Source: Rhodospirillaceae bacterium (lineage in GTDB: Bacteria; Pseudomonadota; Alphaproteobacteria; Rhodospirillales; Rhodospirillaceae). From it: a stretch of DNA of 51,436 bases. Below the pieces are notes generated by a model. It saw nothing but the letters and a program-made list of their open reading frames with translations. It was not told the origin of the DNA and did no database searches. A program made the position numbers and the translations under genes. How positions within the stretch are numbered: position 1 is the first letter of the stretch; each line of letters starts with the position of its first letter. The stretch spans positions 1 through 51,436 of the forward strand of contig SCTM01000109.1 of the NCBI GenBank assembly GCA_004297485.1, written 5' to 3'. Below, in pieces: positions 1 to 9,912 of the stretch.

Positions 1-19
1 CATTGGTATAGTGCCGATA

Positions 20-98
20 CCTCTCGTGGGGCGGATTTGTCCTTCGCAAGGCGGCCTGCCGAACCGGGATGCGAATGTGAGAATCGGACCACGAGCGG
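20..98. repeat. REP-like palindromic element, left-edge copy
   Basis: The outer arms CTCGTGG (23-29) and CCACGAG (89-95) are perfect inverted repeats. Further in, the left side (about 30-46) and the right side (about 71-88) still pair imperfectly. The right two thirds resemble 38815-38873 closely over about 60 bp, including AACCGGGATGC and AGAATCGGACCAC. It lies just upstream of the ABC ATPase gene and fills most of the sequence before it. Confidence 0.65.
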
Positions 99-138
99 CA
101 ATTCACGCAATGTCCATGGCAATCCCCGTGACGAATCC

Positions 139-1851
139 ATGATCGCAGGTACGTCCCCCGCCCCCGGCGAAGCCCTGGCGCCGGTTATGCGCGTCGAAGA
201 CCTGTCCCTGACCTTTGCCGGGGCTGACGGGCTGGTGGAAGTTCTGCACGGCGTATCGCTGGCCCTGGCCGCGGGCGAGATCGTCGGCCTGGTGGGGGAA
301 TCGGGCTCGGGAAAATCCGTCACCGCCATGAATATCCTGCGGCTGCTGCCGCGCGAGCAAGCCCGCGTCTCGCTGGAGTCGCGGATCGAGGTGCTCGGCC
401 GCGACATCCTCGCGCTCGGCGAAAAGGATCTGGAGCATCTTCGCGGCGGCGAGGTTGCCATGATCTTTCAAGAGCCCATGACGGCCCTGAACCCGGTGCT
501 GCGTGTCGGCGAACAAATCGTCGACGTGATCCGGCGCCACCGGCCGGTGACGTCGGCGGTCGCCCGAACGGAAACCGTCGACCTTTTGCGAGCCATGAAA
601 ATCGACGACCCGGACCGGGTTTTCGGCGCTTATCCCCACGAGCTCTCGGGCGGCATGCGTCAGCGGGTGATGATCGCCATGGCGTTCTCGTGTCATCCGA
701 AATTGATCATCGCCGATGAGCCCACGACCGCGCTCGACGTCACCGTTCAGGCGCAAATCCTGGTGTTGCTGAAAGAACGTGCCCGCGTCACCGGCACCGC
801 CGTGTTGCTGATCACCCATGATCTCGCGGTCGTCGCCGACGTGTGCGATCGGGTTTACGTCATGTACCAGGGGCAAATCGTCGAACAGGGACGGACACAA
901 GATGTCATCGGCCGGCCCCGCCATGCCTACACGCAAGCGCTTCTCAATGCGTTGCCCGAAGGCAAGCCGCCGAAAACCCGCTTGGATACCGTCGGCGCAA
1001 CACGCAACGACAACGCCCGCGCGCCAGCGACACCGGTGGAAAGAATGGCGGGATTCGCGACGCCGCTGCTTGAGCTTCAGGATGTCACCGTCCGCTATCC
1101 CAATAACTTCGACATCCTTGGTCGGCCGCGCGGTTATACCGTCGCCGTCGATCACGTATCGTTGTCCCTCGGTGCCGGCGAGACCCTCAGCGTGGTCGGT
1201 GAGTCCGGCAGCGGCAAGACGTCCCTGGCCAATGCTGTCGTCGGCCTCACGCCGCTGGCATCGGGACAGATCAAATACAAGGGACAGGATTTGAAGGATG
1301 CCGATGCGGCAACCCGGCGCGAAATTCAGATGGTGTTCCAAGACCCGCGCGGCTCCCTTGATCCACGCTGGCCGGCATGGCGAATCATGACCGAACCGTT
1401 GACCGTTGGCGCGCGCCCGTCCCGCCGTACCCTGCGCGCGGCGGCTGCGGACCTTTGCCGGCTGGTCGGTCTGGACCCCGCCGCCATGGATCGCCCGCCC
1501 CACGCGTTTTCCGGCGGGCAACGCCAGCGCATCGCCATCGGCCGCGCGCTCTCCGTTCATCCCCGCCTGCTGGTGCTGGATGAGCCCACGTCGGCGTTGG
1601 ACGTTTCGGTGCAGGCGCAGATCCTCAATCTGCTTCTCGACCTTCAAGCCGCCCACGGCTTGGGCTATCTGTTCATCTCGCATAACGTGAGTGTTGTCAG
1701 ACACATCTCCGATCGCGTCGCCGTGATGTACCGTGCCCGGGTCGTGGAAAGCGGCGATGCGACGCAAGTGCTCGACGCTCCCGCCCATGCCTATACCCGC
1801 GCGCTGATGGACGCGGTGCCGCGGCTGGACACGGTGCTGGCCGCCTCGTAG
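139..1851 (+). CDS. ABC transporter ATP-binding protein with two fused ATPase domains (peptide/nickel or YejF/GsiA type)
   Basis: This protein (about 570 aa) would energise uptake of oligopeptides or similar solutes at the cytoplasmic face of an inner-membrane permease. Two complete nucleotide-binding domains are visible. The first has Walker A GESGSGKS, signature LSGGMRQRV and Walker B LIIADEPTTALD. The second has Walker A GESGSGKT, signature FSGGQRQRI and Walker B LLVLDEPTSALD. The DppD-DppF order in one chain is typical of YejF and GsiA. The frame is open from 37, but that part lies in a repeat, so ATG 139 is preferred; ATG 187 is possible. No permease or binding-protein gene follows, so any partners lie left of the window. 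The substrate cannot be told from sequence. Confidence 0.9.
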   Translation: MIAGTSPAPGEALAPVMRVEDLSLTFAGADGLVEVLHGVSLALAAGEIVGLVGESGSGKSVTAMNILRLLPREQARVSLESRIEVLGRDILALGEKDLEHLRGGEVAMIFQEPMTALNPVLRVGEQIVDVIRRHRPVTSAVARTETVDLLRAMKIDDPDRVFGAYPHELSGGMRQRVMIAMAFSCHPKLIIADEPTTALDVTVQAQILVLLKERARVTGTAVLLITHDLAVVADVCDRVYVMYQGQIVEQGRTQDVIGRPRHAYTQALLNALPEGKPPKTRLDTVGATRNDNARAPATPVERMAGFATPLLELQDVTVRYPNNFDILGRPRGYTVAVDHVSLSLGAGETLSVVGESGSGKTSLANAVVGLTPLASGQIKYKGQDLKDADAATRREIQMVFQDPRGSLDPRWPAWRIMTEPLTVGARPSRRTLRAAAADLCRLVGLDPAAMDRPPHAFSGGQRQRIAIGRALSVHPRLLVLDEPTSALDVSVQAQILNLLLDLQAAHGLGYLFISHNVSVVRHISDRVAVMYRARVVESGDATQVLDAPAHAYTRALMDAVPRLDTVLAAS

Positions 1852-2030
1852 AGCCGAAAACCCATGGCTTTGTGCGGTGCACACCGGCCGCCTTCCCATG
1901 AAGCTGTGAACTTTTCGAGGACTACGGCAACGGTGCTAGGGGATCGCGCGTATTAGCTGTATACTTTGGTTAACGGCGTAACGGCCGCGAAAGCGACAGG
2001 CGGCATCCCTGGGAGGGGGTGAGGCAAGAA

Positions 2031-3641
2031 ATGCTTCCAACCGCGCCCTCATTTGAGCGTTTGGCCCTGAACCGCGTGACCTTCGGCGCGCGTTCCGTTG
2101 ACGAAGCCTATGTACAGCAGATTGGCTGGTCGGCGTGGGTCGAGAGCCAGTTGGCGCCACCGCCGGGTGATGACCCCGATCTGGCGTCATTCCTGAACAC
2201 CCAGACGATGCATATTAAATACGCCGCCGCCACGGATGGCAGTTGGCCGACGGTCGATGAGATGCGTCCGCTCGATTATATCAACGCCAGCACCTCGACC
2301 CTGTGGAATCTGTGGAAGGGCACTGTCGAAAATCCGCAAACTGAATCCGGGTCGGAGGTTTATCGCATCCGCCAGGAACTGGCCGCCGCCACCTGGATCC
2401 GAAACGCGCACAGCCACTTCCAGCTCCGGGAGTTCATGACGGACTTCTGGCACAACCATTTCAATATCGGCAAAGCGGCCCACGAATACGCAACGGCGGT
2501 CCTGCCGGTGTATGACCGCGCCGTCATACGCCCCAACGTCTTCGGTAACTTCCGCCAACTTCTGGAAGCGACCGCGAACTCCACGTCCATGATGGCCTAT
2601 CTGGACAATTGGCTGAGCCAGGCCTCGACCCCCAACGAGAATTACGCACGGGAAGTCCTTGAACTGCACACGCTCGGCGCGGGAGCTTATCTGGGCCTCA
2701 CGGACCCCGGTCCGCTGCAAACCCAATCCGGCCAGTACACCGTAACTGCCGGCTTCACCGACCAGGACGTGACGCAGGCGTCTCGCGCCTTGTCCGGGTG
2801 GACCCTCGCCAACGGCCAGCGGGCCGCCCACAACGTCGTCCTGCCGGTGACCGGCGAGTTCATTTACAACAGCGTTCAGCACAATACCCAGGCCGGCACC
2901 TTCATGGGCATCAACATCGCGCCGATGAAGGACGATATGGTGCAAGGCAACGCGGTGCTCGATATCGCGGCCTATCATCCCGCGACGGCGGCTTTCATCG
3001 TCGGAAAACTCTGCCGCCGCATCTTCGGCGACACGCCGCCCGCCGCCGTCCTCACGCGCGCGCAGAATGTGTGGATGGCCAATCAGACGGCGCCCAATCA
3101 AATTCAGAAAGTGCTTGAGACAATCCTGCTCGACGGTCCTGAGGTCGGAACCGGCCCGGCCGTCAAACTCCGCCGTCCCTATGAGCATCTCATCGCCCTG
3201 TTCCGCACCACGGACATGGTGGTCAATGCCAACCCAAATATGACGGCCGTATTGGACCCGGTGACCGACGGCCTGTTCGCCTGGACGCCGCCCAACGGCC
3301 GGCCCGACAACAATGCCTACTGGCAGAGCTCCGGCGCGATCATGGCCGAGTGGAATAATGCCTATACCTGGCCGCACGCGGCGGAAATCCAAACGAACCT
3401 GGCCAGTCAGACACCGTCAAGCGCAGCCTCGAGCGCGACCGGCGTGGTCGAATATTGGGTCGGCCGCATGATCGGGTCGGCGATTTCGTCGACGTCCATG
3501 AATGCCTTGGTCACGGATCAAAGTGGACCGTACGGCGTGCCTGCTTATCTACAACACGCGACCAGTACGGAAAATGTTGAGAATATGTATCGCCGTCTGG
3601 TGACTTTGATCACCCAGACCGCCGAATACTTGTACCGATAG
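2031..3641 (+). CDS. DUF1800 family protein
   Basis: About 536 aa. Family marks are FWHNHFNI in the N-terminal half and NENYAREVLELHTLG in the centre, both characteristic of DUF1800. The biochemical role of the family is not established. It is nearly always encoded next to a DUF1501 protein, as here: the next gene starts 10 nt downstream, so the two are probably one transcript. ATG 2031 is preferred because GAGG sits 6 nt upstream; a GTG at 2019 is an in-frame alternative. No signal peptide is visible at either start, whereas the partner has a Tat signal, so co-export as a complex is conceivable. Confidence 0.85.
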   Translation: MLPTAPSFERLALNRVTFGARSVDEAYVQQIGWSAWVESQLAPPPGDDPDLASFLNTQTMHIKYAAATDGSWPTVDEMRPLDYINASTSTLWNLWKGTVENPQTESGSEVYRIRQELAAATWIRNAHSHFQLREFMTDFWHNHFNIGKAAHEYATAVLPVYDRAVIRPNVFGNFRQLLEATANSTSMMAYLDNWLSQASTPNENYAREVLELHTLGAGAYLGLTDPGPLQTQSGQYTVTAGFTDQDVTQASRALSGWTLANGQRAAHNVVLPVTGEFIYNSVQHNTQAGTFMGINIAPMKDDMVQGNAVLDIAAYHPATAAFIVGKLCRRIFGDTPPAAVLTRAQNVWMANQTAPNQIQKVLETILLDGPEVGTGPAVKLRRPYEHLIALFRTTDMVVNANPNMTAVLDPVTDGLFAWTPPNGRPDNNAYWQSSGAIMAEWNNAYTWPHAAEIQTNLASQTPSSAASSATGVVEYWVGRMIGSAISSTSMNALVTDQSGPYGVPAYLQHATSTENVENMYRRLVTLITQTAEYLYR

Positions 3642-3651
3642 GAGTACCGTA

Positions 3652-4899
3652 ATGGACCTGTCGCGGCGACTTCTGCTGTCTTCCTCCGGGGCGCTATTGG
3701 CGTTGGGCGGGGGATTGCGAGTTGCGTTTGCGGCGGATACGATTCCTGGCGGCACGTCGGCCACAACCAGCACGCCACAAAGCACCAACCCGATCCTGAT
3801 TGTTTTGTTCTGCCGCTTCGGCCAGGACGGCATGCAGCTGGTCGCGCCTGCGGAAGATACCAATTACATCCAGAACCGCCCGACGATCCGAGTTCAGCCG
3901 AGCGGCAATAACGCCGGCCTGCCTATCGGCAGCCTCGGTGGCGTCAACATGTATTTCCACCCAAACATGCCTGAGCTTAAGGCGATCTACGACGCCAAGC
4001 AGCTCGCCGTCATTCCGGCCGTCGGCGTACCCACCGCCTTGCGCAGTCATTTCGAAGTTCAGGATATGATGGAGCGCGGCGGCAGCGACGGAAAACCCCT
4101 CGCGTCAACCGGCTGGCTGGCCCGGCACATGGCGTCAGGCGGCGCCAGCACGACCGGGGTTCTGAGCACAATCGCCGTCAGCACGAACGCGCCGACGTCG
4201 TACCTGGGGGATTCCCTGGCGCTTGCCCTTTCCAATCCGCAGAATTTCAATATCTACGGCGGTACCAACATCACGAACGTGACGGCCAACCTGGTCAAAG
4301 GCACAACCGCCTATGAAAGCAAGGCGCAGGAGACCCTCAAAGCCATTGCCGACGTTCAGGCGGCGCTTCACAGCACCGCCACCACCACCGCGAACAACCT
4401 CGGCTATACCAACGGCGATCTGTCGACCCCGCTCAAGTCGCTGGCCCAGCTGATCAAGGCAAACGTCGGCGTGAGCGTGGCAACCGTCGATATGGGCGGC
4501 TGGGACCATCACCAGAACCTCGTTCCCGCCTTCAACGGCCGTGCGACCGAGTTGTCAAAATCCATCGGCGCCTTCTGGCAGGATGTGGCGAACTTCCAGA
4601 ACCAGATTACCCTGGTGACAATGACCGAGTTCGGGCGGCGGTTTCAGGAAAACTCCAATCGCGGCCTCGACCACGGGTCGGCATCGACGATGATGGTCCT
4701 CGGCGGCGGCGTCAACGGCGGGACGATCTACGGACAATGGCCCGGCCTCGCATCCTATCAACTCTACAATGATGATCTCGCCGTCACGACCGACTACCGC
4801 GAGGTCCTGGGAGAAATCCTCGTCAAACGCCATGGCGAGACGGCGCTCTCGAACGTATTTCCCGACGTGTTCTATAGACCGCTGGGCTTGTTCAGCTAG
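3652..4899 (+). CDS. DUF1501 family protein with Tat signal
   Basis: 415 aa. The N terminus carries a twin-arginine motif (SRRLLLSS) followed by a hydrophobic stretch and a likely cleavage near VAFAAD, so it should be exported folded by the Tat pathway. The C-terminal part contains GGWDHHQN and MTEFGRRFQEN...DHGSAS. These His/Asp-rich motifs are typical of DUF1501, a family related to alkaline phosphatase/sulfatase folds and probably metal binding. It follows the DUF1800 gene by 10 nt. The substrate is unknown; a periplasmic or cell-surface hydrolase is the usual guess. Confidence 0.87.
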   Translation: MDLSRRLLLSSSGALLALGGGLRVAFAADTIPGGTSATTSTPQSTNPILIVLFCRFGQDGMQLVAPAEDTNYIQNRPTIRVQPSGNNAGLPIGSLGGVNMYFHPNMPELKAIYDAKQLAVIPAVGVPTALRSHFEVQDMMERGGSDGKPLASTGWLARHMASGGASTTGVLSTIAVSTNAPTSYLGDSLALALSNPQNFNIYGGTNITNVTANLVKGTTAYESKAQETLKAIADVQAALHSTATTTANNLGYTNGDLSTPLKSLAQLIKANVGVSVATVDMGGWDHHQNLVPAFNGRATELSKSIGAFWQDVANFQNQITLVTMTEFGRRFQENSNRGLDHGSASTMMVLGGGVNGGTIYGQWPGLASYQLYNDDLAVTTDYREVLGEILVKRHGETALSNVFPDVFYRPLGLFS

Positions 4900-4986
4900 G
4901 CACGGTCGCCTCCGACCTTATGGCGCGGACCGGCGCCAGGTCCCATAATGACATCTCCATCAGCGCGGTGATGAGTTGAGGTCGTT

Positions 4987-7900
4987 TTGGCGGCGTGGCA
5001 GTTCTGGATCGATCGCGGCGGCACGTTTACCGACATTGTTGCGCGTGGACCTGACGGCCGCCTGACGACCCGGAAGGTTCTATCCGAAAACCCGGCCGTC
5101 CCCGGCGATGCGGCGATCGCAGGCATGCGCGCGATCCTCGAGGAAGCCTCAGGGCTTGCCGCCGACGCACCATTTCCCGTCCATGCAATCGAAGTCATCA
5201 AGCTCGGCACGACGGTCGCCACCAATGCCCTGCTGGAGCGCAAAGGCACGCCAACCGTCCTCGCCATCACCGCAGGTCACGCCGACGCGCTGTTCATCGG
5301 CACCCAGCACCGGCCGCGCCTGTTCGACCTCAACATCCGGCGGCCGGCCATGTTGTACGAGCGCGTGGTGGAAATTCCCGAGCGCGTGACCGCCGACGGC
5401 AAGATTATCGTCGAATTGAACGAAGCCATCACACGCGCACGCCTGACCGAAGCCTACGCCGCGGGATATCGCAGCGTGGCTATCGTGTGCATGCATGGGT
5501 ATCGCTACCCCGATCACGAGCAGCGCGTGGCGCGCATGGCCGCCGAGATCGGGTTCTCGCAGATTTCCGAGTCCCACGACGTCAGCCCGCTGATCAATTT
5601 GATCGGGCGCGGCGATACGACCGTCGCCGACGCGTATCTGTCCCCCGTCCTGAGACATTACATTGCCGGCGTCGCCGAAGTTATCGGCGGCACGCGGTTG
5701 ATGGTCATGCAGTCCAACGGCGGCCTGGCGGTGGCGGCGCAGGTCCGGGGCAAGGATGCCGTACTATCGGGACCAGCCGGCGGCGTCATCGGCGCGGCGG
5801 AAACCGCGCGGGCGGCAGGGTTCGACAAGATCATCGGCTTCGACATGGGCGGCACATCCACCGATGTGTGCCATGTGGCAGGCGACTACGAACGTACGTT
5901 CGATACCGTCGTCGCGGGCGTCCGTTTACGTACACCGATGATGGCCGTCCACACGGTCGCGGCTGGCGGTGGATCGTTGCTGATTTTCGATGGACACCGG
6001 TTTCGGGTCGGCCCGGAGTCCGCGGGCGCCAACCCCGGCCCCGCGAGCTACGGCAACGGCGGTCCCCTGACCGTGACCGATGCCAACGTGCTGCTGGGAC
6101 GTTTGCAACCGGCATTCTTTCCGCACCTGTTCGGTCCGCATGGCGATGCGCCGTTGGATGCGGCGATGGTGACAAACAAGTTCGCGGCTCTGGAGCAAAC
6201 CGTGGCCGCTACCGGTCAGCATCGCTCGGCGCATGACCTCGCCGAAGGTTTTCTCGCCATTGCTGTCGACAATATGGCGCGGGCGATCCGTAAAATCACG
6301 GTGGAGCGGGGACATGATGTCGCGTCCTATACTCTGGCGTGTTTTGGCGGCGCTGGCGGCCAGCACGCCTGCCGGGTGGCCGAGGCTCTGGGCGTGCGGC
6401 GCATCGTCATTCATCCCCTTGCCGGCGTCCTCTCCGCCTATGGCATCGGCCTCGCGCCTTTGCGCGTTATCAAGGAACGCAGTTTAGATGCGGCACTCGA
6501 CGCCGCCGGACTGAAGGAACTCGACGGGTGCGTCAACGCCCTAACCAGCGACGCGATGACGGCGCTTATGGCGCAGGGAGTCGCCGCATCGGACATCGCC
6601 CAGACGCGACGCGTTCACCTGCGCTATTCCGGCGTTGATACCGCCATCCCCGTCCCCTACGGCCCGGTCGACGCGATGACGGCGGCCTTCACGGCGGCCC
6701 ATCAGGCCCACTTCGGTTTCCTCATGCTCAACCGCGCCATTGTCTGCGCCATGGTGGAGGCAGAGGTATTCGGCGGCGGCGCCACACCCGTACCCTTCGC
6801 CGTCGCGCCCTCATCAAAGTCTCCTCAAGCCGTCGCTCATGTGGCCATGGTCCACGGCGGGATGGCGCACACGACGCCGGTTTTTGATCGATCGGATCTG
6901 GGTGCTGGGCAACAACTGGTGGGCCCGGCATTGATCGCGGAGGACACCGCCACCACCGTTGTTGAGCCGGGATGGGCGGCGATCGTCGGCACGCACGGCG
7001 ACCTCATCCTCGCCCACACCGCCGCGCCCCAGACTATCACCAACAGCACCGCACCCGATCCCCTGCGGATTGAGGTGTTCAACAATCTGTTCATGTCCGT
7101 CGCCGAACAGATGGGCGCGGTGCTGCAGAACACCGCCCAATCCGTGAACATCAAGGAGCGTCTGGATTTCTCCTGTGCCGTGTTCGACGGCGCCGGCAAT
7201 CTCGTCGCCAACGCGCCGCACATGCCTGTCCACCTGGGCTCCATGGGCGACAGCGTCCGCGCCGTGCGCGCCCACCATCACTTCATGAAACCCGGCGACA
7301 GTTTCGTCCTCAACAATCCTTTTGCCGGCGGCACTCACTTGCCCGATATCACCGTCGTGTCGCCGGTATTCGTCGAGCAGGAAGCGGTGCCGGCGTTTTT
7401 TGTCGCCTCACGTGGACACCATGCGGATGTGGGCGGCCTTACACCGGGCTCCATGCCGCCGAACAGCCACACCCTGGCGGAGGAAGGTGTTTTGCTCGAC
7501 GGCATCGCCATGGTGCGCGACGGCCGCTTTGCCGAAGACACGCTCCGCGCCGCGCTCATGACCGGACCGTATCCTGCGCGCAATCCCGAGCAGAATTTGG
7601 CCGATCTGCGCGCGCAAGCCGCCGCCAATGCCAAAGGCGTCGCCGAGCTACAGCGCATCTGCGCCGTCTTGGGCCGGGAAACCGTGGTTGCGTATATGGG
7701 ATACGTGCAGGACCACGCCGAAGAAGCCGTCCGCCGCGTCATCGGCCGCCTGAGTTCCGGTGCTCTCCGCTGTCCCATGGATAGCGGAGGCCATATCACC
7801 GTGCGGGTCGAGGTCGACCATGCGACGCGCGGCGCCACGATCGATTTCACCGGCACCGCGGCGGAACAGCACAATAACTTCAACGCACCGCCGAGTATCT

Positions 7901-8604
7901 GCCGTGCCGCCGTGCTGTACGTCTTCCGAACGTTGGTCGCCGACGATATCCCCATGAACGAAGGCTGCATGCGTCCTTTAACCCTCGTGATACCGGAGAA
8001 CTCCATACTCAACCCCCGACACAAGGAGCCTTTGCCGGCGGTTGTCGCCGGCAATGTGGAAACCTCCCAGATCGTGTGCGATGCGCTTTACGGCGCGCTC
8101 GGTGTGCTGGCCGCGAGCCAAGGCACAATGAACAACCTGACGTTCGGCGACGACAAACATCAATACTACGAAACCATCTGCGGCGGTGCCGGCGCCGGTC
8201 CCGACTTCGACGGTGCCGATGCGGTCCAGACCCACATGACCAATTCCCGCCTCACCGATCCGGAAGTTCTGGAGCATCGCTATCCCGTAATCGTCGAAAA
8301 GTTCGCGGTACGGCGCGGGTCCGGTGGTGAAGGCCGCCACAAGGGCGGGGATGGCGTGGTCCGCACTTTGCGTTTCCGCGCACCCGTGACAGCGGCCATC
8401 CTTTCCGGCCGACGCAAATCCCATCCCTTCGGAATGCACGGCGGGCACAACGGCGCGGTGGGCGAAACGATGGCGGAATTCGCCGACGGTCATGGCAAGC
8501 TGTTGGGCTCGACGGACGAGATTCAACTCGAGGCTGGCGATGCCATCACCGTCTCCACACCCGGTGGCGGCGGTTTTGGACAGCGCGGCGCAAGGCGAGA
8601 CTGA
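4987..8604 (+). CDS. Fused hydantoinase A/B (5-oxoprolinase-type) protein
   Basis: 1205 aa. Cytosolic ATP-dependent opening of 5-oxoproline or a hydantoin-like lactam is the family reaction. The N-terminal half is HyuA-like: DRGGTFTDIV near the start, then LGTTVATNALLERKG, and GFDMGGTSTDV as the actin-fold phosphate loop. The C-terminal half from about residue 695 is HyuB-like: EVFNNLFMSVAEQMG, NNPFAGGTHLPDITV and a final TPGGGGFG. This fusion is the eukaryote/5-oxoprolinase arrangement; many bacteria split the two. The start is a TTG with GAGG 5 nt upstream; no in-frame ATG or GTG lies close by. Whether the substrate is 5-oxoproline or another cyclic amide cannot be settled here. Confidence 0.9.
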   Translation: MAAWQFWIDRGGTFTDIVARGPDGRLTTRKVLSENPAVPGDAAIAGMRAILEEASGLAADAPFPVHAIEVIKLGTTVATNALLERKGTPTVLAITAGHADALFIGTQHRPRLFDLNIRRPAMLYERVVEIPERVTADGKIIVELNEAITRARLTEAYAAGYRSVAIVCMHGYRYPDHEQRVARMAAEIGFSQISESHDVSPLINLIGRGDTTVADAYLSPVLRHYIAGVAEVIGGTRLMVMQSNGGLAVAAQVRGKDAVLSGPAGGVIGAAETARAAGFDKIIGFDMGGTSTDVCHVAGDYERTFDTVVAGVRLRTPMMAVHTVAAGGGSLLIFDGHRFRVGPESAGANPGPASYGNGGPLTVTDANVLLGRLQPAFFPHLFGPHGDAPLDAAMVTNKFAALEQTVAATGQHRSAHDLAEGFLAIAVDNMARAIRKITVERGHDVASYTLACFGGAGGQHACRVAEALGVRRIVIHPLAGVLSAYGIGLAPLRVIKERSLDAALDAAGLKELDGCVNALTSDAMTALMAQGVAASDIAQTRRVHLRYSGVDTAIPVPYGPVDAMTAAFTAAHQAHFGFLMLNRAIVCAMVEAEVFGGGATPVPFAVAPSSKSPQAVAHVAMVHGGMAHTTPVFDRSDLGAGQQLVGPALIAEDTATTVVEPGWAAIVGTHGDLILAHTAAPQTITNSTAPDPLRIEVFNNLFMSVAEQMGAVLQNTAQSVNIKERLDFSCAVFDGAGNLVANAPHMPVHLGSMGDSVRAVRAHHHFMKPGDSFVLNNPFAGGTHLPDITVVSPVFVEQEAVPAFFVASRGHHADVGGLTPGSMPPNSHTLAEEGVLLDGIAMVRDGRFAEDTLRAALMTGPYPARNPEQNLADLRAQAAANAKGVAELQRICAVLGRETVVAYMGYVQDHAEEAVRRVIGRLSSGALRCPMDSGGHITVRVEVDHATRGATIDFTGTAAEQHNNFNAPPSICRAAVLYVFRTLVADDIPMNEGCMRPLTLVIPENSILNPRHKEPLPAVVAGNVETSQIVCDALYGALGVLAASQGTMNNLTFGDDKHQYYETICGGAGAGPDFDGADAVQTHMTNSRLTDPEVLEHRYPVIVEKFAVRRGSGGEGRHKGGDGVVRTLRFRAPVTAAILSGRRKSHPFGMHGGHNGAVGETMAEFADGHGKLLGSTDEIQLEAGDAITVSTPGGGGFGQRGARRD

Positions 8605-8681
8605 AGGCCATGGCCAGTGGTAAGAACCCCATCGTCGTCCTGGGACTTGTCCCTGGGACCTAGGACAGCGAAACTCCTTTC

Positions 8682-9455
8682 ATGACCACGACCATCACCC
8701 ACCGTACGGTTCTGATCACCGGCGCAAGCCGGCGGATCGGCCGTGCTCTGGCCGAAGCTCTGGGCGCCGAGGGATGGGCTGTGGGCGTTCATTACCACGG
8801 CTCATCGGCGGAGGCGGACGATGTTGTCCGTGCGATTACCGCGGCGGGCGGGCGCGCGACCGCCCTGCGCGCCGACCTGTCGGATCCGGCATCGGTGACG
8901 ACCCTGCTCCCCGCCTGCGCCGCCGCCCTGGGCCCGGTGGGCGTGCTGATCAATAACGCCTCCCTGTTCGAGCGCGACGATATCCGCACCGCGACTCTGA
9001 CATCATGGGAGGCACACATGGGCGTCAACCTCCGCGCGCCGTTCTTTCTGGCTCAGGCCCTGGCGGCTGGCCTCGGCACGGGAGACCTCGGGGCGATCAT
9101 TAACATCATCGACGAACGGGTCTGGCACCTGACTCCGCATTTCGCGTCCTACACGGTCAGCAAAGCCGGTCTGTGGACCTTGACCCAGACGCTTGCTCTC
9201 GCACTTGCGCCCCATATCCGCGTCAATGCCGTCGGACCGGGCCCGACCTTGCCAAGCCCACGCCAGACCCCAGATCAGTTTGCTGCCCAGTGCCGGTCCA
9301 TGCCGCTCGGACGGGGCACGACGCCCGCCGAGATTTGCGCGGCGGTGAAATTCATTCTTGCGGCGCCCGCCATGACCGGGCAGATGATTGCCCTCGACGG
9401 TGGCCAGCATCTTGGGTGGGGGCAGGTAGCCAACGGCGCAAGTCCGGAAGAGTAA
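8682..9455 (+). CDS. folM: SDR oxidoreductase, pteridine reductase/FolM-like
   Basis: 257 aa short-chain dehydrogenase. The cofactor motif is TGASRRIG: the TGxxxRxG form with Arg is the pteridine reductase/FolM variant and fits NADPH. NNAS is present in the central strand and the catalytic YTVSK tetrad lies near residue 165. The gene stands 31 nt before folB (dihydroneopterin aldolase), so reduction of a dihydropterin (dihydromonapterin or dihydrofolate) is the favoured role. A generic SDR function is the alternative. Confidence 0.75.
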   Translation: MTTTITHRTVLITGASRRIGRALAEALGAEGWAVGVHYHGSSAEADDVVRAITAAGGRATALRADLSDPASVTTLLPACAAALGPVGVLINNASLFERDDIRTATLTSWEAHMGVNLRAPFFLAQALAAGLGTGDLGAIINIIDERVWHLTPHFASYTVSKAGLWTLTQTLALALAPHIRVNAVGPGPTLPSPRQTPDQFAAQCRSMPLGRGTTPAEICAAVKFILAAPAMTGQMIALDGGQHLGWGQVANGASPEE

Positions 9456-9486
9456 TGTTCCTAAACCGAATTCGAGGACAGCGACC

Positions 9487-9912
9487 ATGAAGCGTCCCGT
9501 GATCGAGCCCCTGCGCATCGCCGATGCAACCGAAGGTGTGCGGCATGTTTTTGTCCGCGATCTGGTGCTGGACTGCATCATCGGCGTGCATGCCTATGAA
9601 AAAGATCGAACCCAGCGCATTCGCGTCAATGTCGACTTGGGCGTCAGTGAGGAGAATCTCGCCCTCAACGATCGGCTTGAAAATGTAGTTTGCTACGAAA
9701 ACGTGGTGACGCGGATCAGGGCGATCGTCGCCGACGGACATATCAATCTGGTCGAGACCCTCGCCGAACGCATCGCATCCGTCTGCCTTCAGGACCCCCA
9801 ATGCCGGTCAGCACGCGTCCGGGTAGAGAAACTTGATGTGTTCGCGGATGCGGCAAGCGTTGGAGTCGAGATCGAACGCTTTGCGCCGGTAAGGTCGCGT
9901 ACACGCCCCTGA
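9487..9912 (+). CDS. folB: Dihydroneopterin aldolase
   Basis: 141 aa. FolB cleaves 7,8-dihydroneopterin to 6-hydroxymethyl-dihydropterin in folate synthesis. The N-terminal strand VFVRDLVLDCIIGVHAYEK is the family signature, with Glu in the HAYEK segment as the pterin-site residue. NLVETLAERIA is the conserved C-terminal helix. GAGGA is suitably placed before ATG 9487. The length is near the usual 120-140 aa. It pairs with the upstream FolM-like reductase as a two-gene pterin unit. Confidence 0.88.
   Translation: MKRPVIEPLRIADATEGVRHVFVRDLVLDCIIGVHAYEKDRTQRIRVNVDLGVSEENLALNDRLENVVCYENVVTRIRAIVADGHINLVETLAERIASVCLQDPQCRSARVRVEKLDVFADAASVGVEIERFAPVRSRTRP

Noticed and set aside
103-1899. Long antisense open frame (598 codons) across the ABC ATPase gene
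   Set aside because: Shadow of a GC-rich gene: the plus-strand frame has complete ABC motifs, the minus frame has no recognisable domain and is His/Arg/Gly-rich as antisense frames are.
1960-1965. TATACT as -10 box of the DUF1800 gene
   Set aside because: No acceptable -35 element 16-18 nt upstream, so it is not listed as a promoter.
2187-3392. Antisense open frame across the DUF1800 gene
   Set aside because: No motifs; the plus frame holds the DUF1800 signatures.
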